Shown in pieces: positions 7,110 to 15,663 of a stretch of 36,989 bases of DNA. Location: positions 1-36,989 of the forward strand of contig JAHELT010000033.1 in NCBI GenBank assembly GCA_024644045.1, given 5' to 3'. Each line of letters begins with the position of its first letter. Position 1 is the first letter of the stretch. A program made the position numbers and the translations under genes. The notes below the pieces were generated by a model. That model worked only from the letters and a program-made list of their open reading frames with translations, searched no databases and was not told the origin of the DNA. The stretch is from Chromatiales bacterium. Its GTDB lineage: Bacteria > Pseudomonadota > Gammaproteobacteria > JAHELT01.

Positions 7110-8834
7110 CTACCCGGATGACCCGGCCGTGTCCCCGCGCCGGGCGCCTCTGGCCAGCAGCAGCGCAGCCAGCTCATCGTCATCGCGTTTGAGGCACGTG
7201 TCCAGAGGCGTCTCGCCGTTGTCGTTGGCCGCATTGATGTCCGCACCCCGCTGCAACAGCAGGTTCAGCACGCGCCCGGCGTCGGCTCCTTCGACAGGCG
7301 AGGCGGACCACGCCCCGAGCACGTGCAGCGGCGTGTTGCCGGTTTCCTGCACCCGGGCGCGCGCCAGGGTCGGATGGTCGCTCAGGACCGCGGCGAGCCG
7401 TGGCGCCATTGCGGCGCATGCGAGCTCGAACACGTCGCTGCATCGCGCCATGAGATAGTCGCGCACTTCGAATCTGTCGCAGTGATGCGCGAAGCCGATC
7501 GGGGTGCCCCGATGGAAGGCGTCGCGGAGATCGAGGCGTGCCCCGCGCTCCACCAGCAGGCGGACTTTACGCAGCTCACCCGAGGACGCCAGCCGGTGAA
7601 GCGCGGTGCGCCCGTCGCCGGTGCGCCCGTCGATATCGAAACCCAGATCGATCAGCCGCTCGAGGAGTTCCGGCGGGCCCGCGGCGGCGGCGTCCTGAAA
7701 CAGCGATGCATCGGTTTTCAGGTCGGGATGCTGTGCAACCAGCTCGTCGATCGCGGCCCGGTCGTCCGCAGCGACGGCCAGGCGCACGCGATCGGGGATC
7801 GCGAGGTCCTCCGGCACCGCGCCGGCTGCGAGCAGCCGCGCAGCGATTTCTTCATGCCCGTACAAGCGCGCGTTCGTGTGCGCTGATCTGCCGTTGTATC
7901 CGTCTATGGCGTTTGCATCGGCGCCATGGGCCAGCAGCAGCTCCACGCGTTGCCCGTAGCCGCGGCCGACCGCCGCACAAAGCTGATAGTCGAAAATGGT
8001 CTGGCCGCCCGCACCGGTTTCGCCATTGAGCCGATGACCTGCATTCAAACCGTGCTCGATCAACAGGCTTAACCACCGGTCGTCGTCCGTGAAGTGCGTG
8101 TTGTAAAGACCCTGCACCTCGTCGGGACGCGCGCCCGCTTCGAGCAGCACGCGCACCAGCGCCTCGGCACACTGATGCGCCGGCTGGTGCTGCACGCCGG
8201 CCTCGCCCTCGCCCATCGCACCGGTCAGCGCGGTGAAGCGGTTTTCCCACAGGATCGTGTGGCTGTTCGGGTCGGCGCCGTACTCGAGCAGCAGCCTGAG
8301 CATGCTCACCGGCACCTGCGCGTCGTCGATACTTATCCGGCTGTAGGTCAGATACAGGATTGGCGGCCAGTCTCTGGGGCCGCCCGGCTGTTGCGCCAGT
8401 GCGGGTTTCGCACGCAGCAGATCGCTCGCCAACGTCAGCTTGCCCGCGACCACCGCGGTGAACAGGTTGACGTCTGCGATGCCGGGCGTTTGCTCGAGCA
8501 GCTGCTGCCCGCGCCGGTAACGCTCGACCCGGTCGACGCCGTTGTACTGCACGCAGGCCAGATCGAGAAACCTGTCGGTCTGCTGTGCCAGCGGCAGATT
8601 CACGAACAGCGCGAGCTCTACGCGCTGCGTGAGCACCCGCCAGCTAGGGGAGCCGTACTCACGCGCAACCACGAGTTGCGCATCGCGCAGCGATGAAAAC
8701 GTCTCGGCACGCGGGTGCAGGTCGCGAACTTTACGCTGCGCGTCCGGGTCGTGCGCACGGAATCGTTTCAGCAGCTGCTTCGCCTGCTTGTGCAGACTGG
8801 ACAGGCTGGGTCGAGCGGGGAGCGAACGGGCCAT
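7110..8834 (-). CDS. Ankyrin-repeat protein
   Basis: A 574-residue soluble protein. The N terminus (SLHKQAKQLLKRFRAHDPDA, about 70 residues) is a helical region often placed before bacterial ankyrin arrays. From about residue 130 there are many ankyrin repeats, for example LLLEYGADPNSHTI, ELLLAHGADANAIDGYNG, GDGRTALHRLASSGELRK and LNLLLQRGADINAANDNGET. Such arrays bind other proteins; the partner is unknown. The start at 8834 is fixed by AAGGAGG on the minus strand at about 8842-8848. It appears monocistronic. Confidence 0.9.
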   Translation of the reverse strand: MARSLPARPSLSSLHKQAKQLLKRFRAHDPDAQRKVRDLHPRAETFSSLRDAQLVVAREYGSPSWRVLTQRVELALFVNLPLAQQTDRFLDLACVQYNGVDRVERYRRGQQLLEQTPGIADVNLFTAVVAGKLTLASDLLRAKPALAQQPGGPRDWPPILYLTYSRISIDDAQVPVSMLRLLLEYGADPNSHTILWENRFTALTGAMGEGEAGVQHQPAHQCAEALVRVLLEAGARPDEVQGLYNTHFTDDDRWLSLLIEHGLNAGHRLNGETGAGGQTIFDYQLCAAVGRGYGQRVELLLAHGADANAIDGYNGRSAHTNARLYGHEEIAARLLAAGAVPEDLAIPDRVRLAVAADDRAAIDELVAQHPDLKTDASLFQDAAAAGPPELLERLIDLGFDIDGRTGDGRTALHRLASSGELRKVRLLVERGARLDLRDAFHRGTPIGFAHHCDRFEVRDYLMARCSDVFELACAAMAPRLAAVLSDHPTLARARVQETGNTPLHVLGAWSASPVEGADAGRVLNLLLQRGADINAANDNGETPLDTCLKRDDDELAALLLARGARRGDTAGSSG

Positions 8835-9031
8835 GGGAGACCTCCTTTCATTGACTGCCCGGGTCCGCGGTAACGGGCTGAAAGAAGGTAGACGTCAGCA
8901 CGATCGACACTGGTGGGACTGATTCCCTTGCCGCGGACGGGAGGCGCTCCAGTAGCACTCTGCCGCCGACTATGACCAATCACGCATGATGCGTCAAGAC
9001 AGCGCCGTCGCCCCGTAATCTGCCGCGGGGC

Positions 9032-10135
9032 TCAACCCAGCCCGTACAGCTGTGCGGCATTCTCGTAGACGATTCTGCGCTTGTCGCTTTCCGAAACGCC
9101 GGCGAACGTGCGCTCGATCACCGCCTGCGAATGCGGGAACGTGCCCTCGTCGTGCGGGTAGTCGTTGCCCCAGAGCAGACAGCCGGCGCCGGTGTAGGGG
9201 AGGTTGTTCAGCGCGACCGGGTCGTCGCTGAACGTCACGTACCCCTGGCGCTGGAAGTACTCGCTCGGCTTGAGCTCCAGCTTGGGTCTGATCCACATGT
9301 GCTTCTTCCCGTACTGCTCGTCGAGCGCGTACAGCAGCCAGGCCAGCCAGCCGGCGCCGCATTCGACGATCACGAACCGCAGCGCTGGATGGCGCATCGG
9401 CACACCGGCACTTATCAACAGCGACGCCGGCTGCATGCCGTCGGCCATGCTCATGGCCATCAGGTTCAACGCGCCGCCGACGCCGTGCTCCTCGCCCCAG
9501 TCCTCCGGGTACTTGTCCTCGCTGTTGGAAAACGCGTGAAAGCTGACCACCAGGCCGGCTTCCGCGCACAGCGACCAGAGCGGCTCGTAGGCAGGATCAT
9601 TGTACGGGCGAGCATCGTTGGTGATCGGAATCTTGATCACGCGCCCGCCCCTGGCGGCGGCGCGCTCGGCCTGCGCGAGTGCACGCGGGATGTCCACGAC
9701 CGGGACGATCGCGACCGGCGCGAAGCGGGACCGGTGCGCACTGAAAAGCTCCAGCAGCCAGTCGTTGTACGCCTCGGCGAGCGCCAGCTGGTAGTCGGGA
9801 TCCGGCGAGTTGTACAGCCACAGGGACTGGTTCGGATAGATCACCTCGGCGCAGACGCCGTCGCGTGCCTGATCGGCGAGGCGCCGCTCGATGTCGCGGC
9901 CGCCGCTGGGATCGGAGCGGAACTCGCGCTCCCGGTCGTCGGCAGTGGCACGCGACTCGGCAAGGTCCACGCGCCTCGGCCGCTTGCCGTCGACGATGCG
10001 GAACACTTTTCCGTCCTCGCGCGTCTCCACGCGCGGCGCCCGATGGCGGTACTTTTTCGGCAGTCGCTGCTCGTAGAGCTCGGGCGGCTCCTGGATGTGC
10101 GAATCGGCCGAAATGACCGGCGGGGATTGCTGCAT
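9032..10135 (-). CDS. Amidohydrolase-2 family metal-dependent hydrolase
   Basis: A 367-residue TIM-barrel protein of the amidohydrolase 2 (ACMSD-like) family. It opens with VISADSHIQEPPELYEQRLP, where DSHxxEP replaces the common HxH metal site of strand 1. It continues with FAPVAIVPVVDIPRALAQ, the conserved GLVVSFHAFSN (metal His), FVIVECGAGWLAWLLYALDE and LLWGNDYPHDEGTFPHS (catalytic Asp). Members hydrolyse or decarboxylate aromatic and carbonyl compounds; the substrate here is unknown. It stands alone. Confidence 0.88.
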   Translation of the reverse strand: MQQSPPVISADSHIQEPPELYEQRLPKKYRHRAPRVETREDGKVFRIVDGKRPRRVDLAESRATADDREREFRSDPSGGRDIERRLADQARDGVCAEVIYPNQSLWLYNSPDPDYQLALAEAYNDWLLELFSAHRSRFAPVAIVPVVDIPRALAQAERAAARGGRVIKIPITNDARPYNDPAYEPLWSLCAEAGLVVSFHAFSNSEDKYPEDWGEEHGVGGALNLMAMSMADGMQPASLLISAGVPMRHPALRFVIVECGAGWLAWLLYALDEQYGKKHMWIRPKLELKPSEYFQRQGYVTFSDDPVALNNLPYTGAGCLLWGNDYPHDEGTFPHSQAVIERTFAGVSESDKRRIVYENAAQLYGLG

Positions 10136-10286
10136 GTGACTCTACCGGCGTGGTGGCACACTTGACCTGTAGTGCCGATTGTAACGCCACCGCGGACGCC
10201 GGCGCCCGACAAGCAACGGCTGCTGGACAGCGAAGCGCTCAACCTCGACACTGTTCTGTGCTTCAGAGAACGTCCAAGAGGCCCTG

Positions 10287-10391
10287 ATGACGGTGAAGTT
10301 CGCGATTCTCGGCAGCGGCAGAATCGCCACGCAGAAATTACTCCCCGCGCTCAACCGAACACGCGACGCCGGCGCGCAACGCCCAGGGTGA
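10287..10391 (+). pseudogene. N-terminal remnant of a Gfo/Idh/MocA-family oxidoreductase
   Basis: A 34-codon open frame begins MTVKFAILGSGRIATQKLL. This is the first beta-strand and glycine-rich NAD(P)-binding turn (GxGxIA) of Gfo/Idh/MocA dehydrogenases, followed by the matching first helix and then an early TGA. The rest of that family (about 300 residues) is missing; the next gene begins nine bases later and is unrelated. It is read as a deletion remnant. A real micropeptide is possible but unlikely. Confidence 0.6.
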
Positions 10392-10399
10392 CGTAGCAA

Positions 10400-11689
10400 T
10401 TGCCGGCTCGCATTGCCGCACAACCTGACTGGGTCGACGGGCTGCCTGTCGGGCGGTGGCTCCGCCTCTCCGGCGACCGTCCGGGTCCCGGTCTTGCACC
10501 CACGCCGCCCGGAACCCGTTACCTCCAGGACAACGATCCCGCCGCGGACCCTGCGCTCAACCCGCCACGCGGCGGCAGGGAGCGCCTGCGCCGGCTGCTC
10601 GGCAGACGCCCGAAGTCACCCTGGCACGGGCGCAGCGGCTTCGCGGCGATCACCGAAGCCTGGAACGGCGCGGTGCTGGCGTCGCGCGCCGGCCGGTGCG
10701 GTGCGATGGTGGTGTTCGGGGGCGGTCACAACGATTACTTCGGCTCGGACATGCACGCATTCGACCTCGACACACGCTGCTGGTCGCGTATCTCGGACGG
10801 CTACATCTCGCAAGCCGGGCAGGACTACGGCGCGGGTGCGCTCTATCCCGACGCAGAGTACCCGGACGGGTCGCCGCTTCCACCGCACACCTACGAGTAT
10901 GTGCAGTACGACCCGGCCGGCAACGACTACCTGCTGATCAAAGGGCAAGTCGAGCTCGGACCGGACGTCAAGGCGGTTGCCATCGCGCACATGTACAACT
11001 TCGACACGCAAGCGTGGCGGCGCGGTCCGCGACACCCCGAAGCGATTCTGAACGCCGGCGGCTGCACCGCGTGGGATTCGCGTCGCGGGGTGCTGTGGGG
11101 CCATTCGGGTGACGCCGGTGGCGGAAACGCTTTCCTGTGTTTCGACCCGCGCGGCGAGAACGCCGACGGGACGTTTGGGAGCTGGGGGCCGCTGTTCGCG
11201 AACAAGCTGCCGGGCGAAGCGGATCACAACGCCATGGCGGTGCACCCCGGAAAGGACATCATCGTGATGAGCGTGCACGCGCGCGACGCTTTATGTGCGA
11301 TAAACCCGGACCGTCCCGAGCAGCCGCTTGCGCCGTTACGTTCCGCTTCGCAACGCCCGCGCCTCAGCGAGTATGCGGCGCTGCAGTTTGCACCGAACCT
11401 GGACGCACTGGTCTACTACTCTGCCGCTGACGGCGCGGCGCTTTACAAAGTGTCCGCACCGCCCGGCGACGGCTGGAGCGTCATGACGGGCGGCAGCTGG
11501 TCGTGGGAGTGTCTGCTGCGCGATGGCGCGTCACTCGATCCGATCGACGATGCGCGCCGGGTCAGCACACACGATCTGAATCCTGCGCACACCTTCGGGC
11601 GATTTCGGATTGCCAGCTACGGGAGTATCGACGTGGCCATCCTGGTGCGCCACGTCGACAGCCCTGTGTACGCGATGCGGTTGACCTGA
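10400..11689 (+). CDS. Kelch/galactose-oxidase-like beta-propeller protein
   Basis: A 429-residue protein with repeated beta-propeller blades: GAMVVFGGGHNDYFGSDMHA, then FDLDTRCWSRISD, then HTYEYVQYDPAGNDYLLIKG, then MYNFDTQAWRRGPRHPE and GGCTAWDSRRGVLWGHSGDA. The pattern of a W-x-x blade end followed by a Tyr/Phe-x-x-D start fits Kelch or galactose-oxidase-like propellers. No copper-radical site can be recognised and no signal peptide is clear. The start at TTG 10400 is tentative, with ATG-free sequence upstream and the oxidoreductase remnant ending at 10391. Function is unknown. Confidence 0.72.
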   Translation: MPARIAAQPDWVDGLPVGRWLRLSGDRPGPGLAPTPPGTRYLQDNDPAADPALNPPRGGRERLRRLLGRRPKSPWHGRSGFAAITEAWNGAVLASRAGRCGAMVVFGGGHNDYFGSDMHAFDLDTRCWSRISDGYISQAGQDYGAGALYPDAEYPDGSPLPPHTYEYVQYDPAGNDYLLIKGQVELGPDVKAVAIAHMYNFDTQAWRRGPRHPEAILNAGGCTAWDSRRGVLWGHSGDAGGGNAFLCFDPRGENADGTFGSWGPLFANKLPGEADHNAMAVHPGKDIIVMSVHARDALCAINPDRPEQPLAPLRSASQRPRLSEYAALQFAPNLDALVYYSAADGAALYKVSAPPGDGWSVMTGGSWSWECLLRDGASLDPIDDARRVSTHDLNPAHTFGRFRIASYGSIDVAILVRHVDSPVYAMRLT

Positions 11690-11702
11690 GCGGGACGGCG
11701 GG

Positions 11703-12251
11703 TCAAACGCAATCGTAGGCCGTCCTCCTGGTGGCGTAGGTGCTGCCGGCGGAAGTGAACTTCAGGCCGACCGTGGTGGTGCGTGCCCGCTCACCGCACA
11801 CACGCAGCGTGCCGCTCAGCGACATGCCGCTGGCGTGCTTGGGCAGTCCCAAACGAGTGAACGCAATGCTGGAGAAAATCCGGCTTCCGGCGCCCGCCTG
11901 CGCGCGGATCGTCGCGTTGTCGCCAACCGGTCCCTGGGTACGGATGATCTTCTCGCCGGGGTCACGGACCGCGTCGCGGTCGTAATCCTCGAACATCAGC
12001 CAGCCGGCCTCCCAGCGGCCGCTGTTCGCGCAGGACGCCTCGTCTTCGCTCTGGCACAGGGTCACCGGCACCTTCTTGTCGGCGGCCGTGCGGCGCGCGA
12101 AATAGATATCTTCGCTCAGGTTCTGCAGCGCCGTTGCGCCAGAGCGGGTTTCCAACAGACTGGCGACACCCGGACCGGCGATCGACAGCGCGCCCAGCGC
12201 GGAGAGCAGAATCGCCAGCAGGCCTGTTCTGGTTTGATTCGTACGCGCCAT
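11703..12251 (-). CDS. GspH/FimT-like pseudopilin lacking a normal prepilin site
   Basis: A 182-residue protein resembling the GspH/FimT minor pseudopilins. It has an N-terminal hydrophobic helix, then LQNLSEDIYFARRTAADKKV (the family usually has arsEAixR here), VTLCQSEDEASCANSGRWEA with GWLMFEDYDRD, and a beta-rich C terminus with SLSGTLRVCGERA and a final Cys. Normal members start with a GFTLIE-type prepilin peptidase site; here the region reads RTGLLAILLSALGALSI, with no Phe and no Glu at position 5. It may therefore be uncleaved and anchored in the inner membrane. No other pilus or secretion gene is adjacent. Confidence 0.78.
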   Translation of the reverse strand: MARTNQTRTGLLAILLSALGALSIAGPGVASLLETRSGATALQNLSEDIYFARRTAADKKVPVTLCQSEDEASCANSGRWEAGWLMFEDYDRDAVRDPGEKIIRTQGPVGDNATIRAQAGAGSRIFSSIAFTRLGLPKHASGMSLSGTLRVCGERARTTTVGLKFTSAGSTYATRRTAYDCV

Positions 12252-12704
12252 CTCAACACCCCTTCACGTCAATTGATTGTCTTGCTGTCAGGCGCAAGAA
12301 ATCCGCCAGCAGATCGCCCGAATGGCGCTCCACCGTACGTTTTGTGACGATGCTCACTTAGCGTGAAAAGGTCACCGCGCGAATGTGCGCTACGCACGCC
12401 CGGTGTGTGATCCGCGTCTCGCACCCCATCGCGCGCCCGATCCGGCATTGCGTACACTTTTTGTCAACTGATGACAGACCCACTCCCGAGGTGCGTACAA
12501 AGGTGATGTGTGTCACACATTGGCCCGACTGTTTCGAGCCGGGCGGGTGGTCGTTTCGACCGCAGTCGCACGCCACGATGCCGGCTTTTTCGGAAAGCTT
12601 TACACAGTCGAGACTGCCGTGACGCGTCCCGTGCACTAAACTCCCGCTACCGGGAACGCCAAGAAATTCCGGTCGCCCCTCTCAACCAAAGCAAGGAGAT
12701 CAAC
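12252..12704. other. Intergenic region upstream of gamma-glutamyltransferase
   Basis: No convincing gene is seen in these 453 bases, which separate the divergent GspH-like and gamma-glutamyltransferase genes. The stretch is less GC-rich than its neighbours and holds a perfect palindrome at 12506-12520. It ends in the AAGGAGA ribosome-binding site at 12693-12699. Open frames here on either strand look like noise. Confidence 0.55.
12506..12520. promoter_or_regulatory. Perfect palindrome, candidate operator
   Basis: The site ATGTGTG-T-CACACAT has 7-bp arms around one central base. It lies about 185 bases before the gamma-glutamyltransferase start. It fits a dimeric repressor or activator site; the cognate regulator is unknown. 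Confidence 0.4.
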
Positions 12705-14564
12705 ATGCGTATGCGCTCAGGTGCGGCGCTGGCCGTCGTTGCAGCATTGTGTGCCCCGGGCCTCCAGGCTCAACCGCTGCCCGAGGCGGTAATCACCAAC
12801 CGGGACATGGTGGTAACCGCCAACCCGCTGGCCACCGCGGCCGGTGTGGAGATTCTCAAGCAGGGCGGCACCGCCGCGGATGCGATGGTCGCCGTACAGA
12901 CCGTGCTGGGCCTGGTCGAGCCCCAGTCGAGCGGCCTCGGCGGCGGCGCGTTCATCGTTTACTACGACGCCTGGCGCGACAAGGTCCTGACCATCGATGC
13001 GCGTGAGAAAGCGCCCGCGGCGGCGACCGAAGACCGCTTTGCCGGCCTGGGGTTCCTCGATGCCTGGCAAAGCGGGCTCTCCGTCGGCGTGCCCGGCGTG
13101 CCGCGCATGATGGAGTTCATGCAGCATCGCTACGGTCACCTGCCGTGGCGCAAGCTGTTCAAACCCGCCATCAAGCTGGCGCGGAACGGCTTTGCGCTCA
13201 CCGAGCGTACCAGTTCACAGGTAGCGGGGCTGCTCGCTCGCAACACGTCATGCGACGATCGCCTGTTCTTCCGTGATCCCGACGCGCTTGCTTATTTCGC
13301 CAACCCGGCAGACTGCACCGCCAAACCCGCCGGCACTGTGGTCACGAACAAACCGTACGCGCGCACGCTGCGACGGCTCGCCCGCCGCGGCGCCGACGGT
13401 TTCTACCGCGGACCGATCGCCAGGGACATCGCCGCGGCGGTGCAGGGCGATCTGAACATCCCGGGTGACATGACGGTCAAGGATCTCGCCCGTTACGAGG
13501 TCGTGGTGCGCCCGCCGGTATGCATCGACTACCGGGGCTACCAGGTATGCGGCATGGGTCCGCCGTCATCGGGCGGGCTGGCGGTAGGCCAGATGCTCGG
13601 TATCCTCGAGAACGAAAAACTCGCGGGCCTCGCGCCGCTGGACGTGCAGGCGGTGCATCTGTTCACACAGGCCGGACGGCTGTCGTTCGCCGACCGCAAC
13701 CTGTACGTGGGCGACAGCGACTTCGTCACCGTGCCGGTGGCCGGTATGCTCGACAAGGATTATCTCGCCACGCGTCATGCGATGATCGAGTTCACCGATA
13801 AGGTGGCAATGCCGGGTACGCCGCGCGGTGTGTTCGACCCCACCGGGCCTCACAAAAGGGCAAAAGACAGCGGCACCAGCCACGTGTCCATCGTCGACCA
13901 GTACGGCAACGCACTGTCCATGACCACCACCGTCGAAAGCTCGTTCGGCAACGGCGTGCTGGTGCGGGGCTTTCTGCTCAACAACGAGCTGACGGACTTC
14001 TCGTTCGCGGCGACCGACAGCACTGGCGTGCCGATCGCGAACCGCGTGCAGCCGAACAAGCGCCCGCGCAGCTCCATGTCGCCGACCATCGTTCTCGACC
14101 GGCACGGCCGGGTCAAGCTGGTCACCGGGTCTCCGGGCGGCTCGCGGATCATCTCTTACACTGCGCAGTCGATCGTCAACGTGATCGATTACGGGCTCGA
14201 CCCGCAGCAGGCGATCAACGTGCCGCACTACATGAACCGCAACGGCGACACCGATATCGAAGAGCCGATTCCCGGCGTGACGCAGGATTACGACGCCGCC
14301 GCGTTGAAGAGCGCGCTCGAGGCCCGCGGCCACACCGTGAACATCCGCGACCTGACGAGCGGTCTGTCGATCATCCAGATCAAGGGGAAGCGTCTCATCG
14401 GCGGCGCGGACAAGCGGCGCGACGGCACGGTGGGCGGCAACAACCGACGCAGGCATAAACGCCACGACGAGCGCCACGACGAGCGCCACGACGAGCGCCA
14501 CGACGAGCGCCACGACGAGCGCCACGACGAGCGCCACGACGAGCGCCACGACGAGCGCCACTGA
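12705..14564 (+). CDS. ggt: Gamma-glutamyltransferase with His-rich repeat tail
   Basis: A periplasmic gamma-glutamyltransferase precursor of 619 residues, an N-terminal nucleophile hydrolase that cleaves the gamma-glutamyl bond of glutathione and transfers the glutamyl group to water or amino acids. It has a signal peptide (SGAALAVVAALCAPGLQAQ) and the family phrases MVVTANPLATAAGVEILKQG, QSSGLGGGAFIVYY and GVPGVPRMMEFM. The self-processing site is DSGTSHVSIVD with the nucleophile Thr at 391. The small subunit follows with TTTVESSFGNGVLV, RPRSSMSPTIVL and TGSPGGSRIISY. The usual C terminus (residue about 570) is extended by a basic segment and 8.5 copies of Arg-His-Asp-Glu. The start is set by AAGGAGA five bases upstream. 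Confidence 0.95.
   Translation: MRMRSGAALAVVAALCAPGLQAQPLPEAVITNRDMVVTANPLATAAGVEILKQGGTAADAMVAVQTVLGLVEPQSSGLGGGAFIVYYDAWRDKVLTIDAREKAPAAATEDRFAGLGFLDAWQSGLSVGVPGVPRMMEFMQHRYGHLPWRKLFKPAIKLARNGFALTERTSSQVAGLLARNTSCDDRLFFRDPDALAYFANPADCTAKPAGTVVTNKPYARTLRRLARRGADGFYRGPIARDIAAAVQGDLNIPGDMTVKDLARYEVVVRPPVCIDYRGYQVCGMGPPSSGGLAVGQMLGILENEKLAGLAPLDVQAVHLFTQAGRLSFADRNLYVGDSDFVTVPVAGMLDKDYLATRHAMIEFTDKVAMPGTPRGVFDPTGPHKRAKDSGTSHVSIVDQYGNALSMTTTVESSFGNGVLVRGFLLNNELTDFSFAATDSTGVPIANRVQPNKRPRSSMSPTIVLDRHGRVKLVTGSPGGSRIISYTAQSIVNVIDYGLDPQQAINVPHYMNRNGDTDIEEPIPGVTQDYDAAALKSALEARGHTVNIRDLTSGLSIIQIKGKRLIGGADKRRDGTVGGNNRRRHKRHDERHDERHDERHDERHDERHDERHDERHDERH
14460..14561 (+). repeat. 12-bp tandem repeat inside ggt
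   Basis: Eight and a half perfect copies of CGCCACGACGAG encode (Arg-His-Asp-Glu)x8-Arg-His, and the stop codon follows at once. Copy number is likely to vary by slippage; it is always in frame because the unit is 12 bases. The opposite strand shows an open frame across the array only because of this periodicity. Confidence 0.97.
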
Positions 14565-14876
14565 GCGGGCACAACGGTACCGGTCGCCGCGCATATCGCG
14601 CGGGGCCGGTGCCGCCCGGACGCTAGCTCCCGGGTACCGCTTTCGCGCTTCCGGCGCCTGGCGCCGGAAACTTTCGAGCAACCGCTCGATCTGCTCGAGG
14701 AGCCCGGGTGACAGGGTGCCTTCGTCGACCAGCGCCCGTCTGGTGTTCGCGGCAATCTCCTGCCAGCGCTGGACCTCGTCCGCGGATGGCGTGCGCGTAA
14801 CTTCAAAACCGACCGCCGGAGGGCATAAACTAGCCGGCGGACGATCAATCGTTGGCCCTGAGGCCGGGAGTCGGCC
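14565..14876. other. Intergenic region with a coding-like minus-strand stretch
   Basis: Apart from the hairpin after ggt, positions about 14625-14815 read on the minus strand as a well-biased peptide (EVQRWQEIAANTRRALVDEG, then SPGLLEQIERLLESFRRQAP). No start codon lies close upstream and no stop occurs before the ggt repeats. It may be the remnant of a deleted gene; no family is recognised. Confidence 0.35.
14575..14614 (+). terminator. Long hairpin after ggt
   Basis: Eleven bases after the ggt stop, CGGTACCGG pairs with CCGGTGCCG (one G-U pair), and inside it CCGCGC pairs with GCGCGG around ATATC. The result is a stem of about 15 bp with small internal asymmetry. There is no T-run, so it may stabilise the mRNA end as much as terminate. 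Confidence 0.55.
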
Positions 14877-15662
14877 ATGAGAAAAACCCTGCCGGTCGTG
14901 CTGCTGTTTACAAGCGTGGCGCTGTCCTGCGCGACCTCGCCGACCGGAAAATCCCAGCTGAAGCTGGTTTCCGACAGCCAGATGGCCGCGCTCGGCACGG
15001 ACGCCTACGCGCAACTCAAACAGGAAACCCCGATTTCCAAGGACCAGCAGGCGATCGCCTACGTCAACTGCGTGGCGAACGCCATCACCCGCGAGGTCAC
15101 CGAGCAAACGAGCTGGGAAGTCACCCTGTTCGACGACAAGCAGGTCAACGCGTTTGCGCTGCCGGGCGGTAAAATCGGTGTGTACACGGGGCTGCTGGAT
15201 GTTGCCGAGACCCAGGATCAGCTGGCCTCCGTGCTCGGCCACGAGGTAGGGCACGTGCTCGCCAGACATGGCAACGCGCGCTACTCGGCGAACATTGCCT
15301 CACAGATCGGCCTGATCGCTGCCGCCGTCGCGCTCGGAGAGTCCACCGGGGAGAGCGGCCTGGCGCTGGCCGCCCTGGGCATCGGCCTGCAGGTGGGCGT
15401 GCTGATGCCTTACGGGCGGGCACACGAGTCGGAAGCCGATGTGATCGGGCTCGACCTGATGGCGAGGGCCGGGTTCGATCCGCGCGGCAGCGTCGAGCTG
15501 TGGCGGAACATGAGCGGGGAAGGCGGCTCGCAACCGCCGGAGTTTCTCTCCACGCACCCCTCGCACGAACGCCGTATCAACGACCTGAACAACAGGATGG
15601 CGGGCGCGCTGCAGACCTACGAGCAGGCACGGCAACAGGGTAAGAAGCCGAACTGCGCTTAG
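14877..15662 (+). CDS. M48-family metalloprotease lipoprotein
   Basis: A 261-residue zinc protease of the M48 family, resembling the outer-membrane-associated lipoproteins LoiP and YcaL that help control envelope protein quality. The N terminus is a signal peptide ending in a lipobox-like ALSC, so it is probably lipid-anchored in the periplasm. Zinc binding is shown by LGHEVGHVLARHG (HExxH, near residue 120) with the third ligand in AHESEADVIGLDLMARAGFD. The C terminus carries the family phrase FLSTHPSHERRINDL. It is followed at once by the amidase remnant. Confidence 0.93.
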   Translation: MRKTLPVVLLFTSVALSCATSPTGKSQLKLVSDSQMAALGTDAYAQLKQETPISKDQQAIAYVNCVANAITREVTEQTSWEVTLFDDKQVNAFALPGGKIGVYTGLLDVAETQDQLASVLGHEVGHVLARHGNARYSANIASQIGLIAAAVALGESTGESGLALAALGIGLQVGVLMPYGRAHESEADVIGLDLMARAGFDPRGSVELWRNMSGEGGSQPPEFLSTHPSHERRINDLNNRMAGALQTYEQARQQGKKPNCA

Positions 15663-15663
15663 C

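Noticed and set aside
12358-12636. Minus-strand 92-codon frame with several cysteines upstream of ggt
   Set aside because: No family pattern, no ribosome-binding site, and it crosses the likely promoter region.
14460-14561. CRISPR-like array
   Set aside because: The units are contiguous 12-mers with no spacers and lie inside a coding sequence.
13566-15269. Long minus-strand open frame across ggt and its repeats
   Set aside because: It is an antisense shadow of ggt and the M48 gene, kept open by high GC and by the 12-bp repeat. Only the stretch near 14.7 kb has independent coding character.
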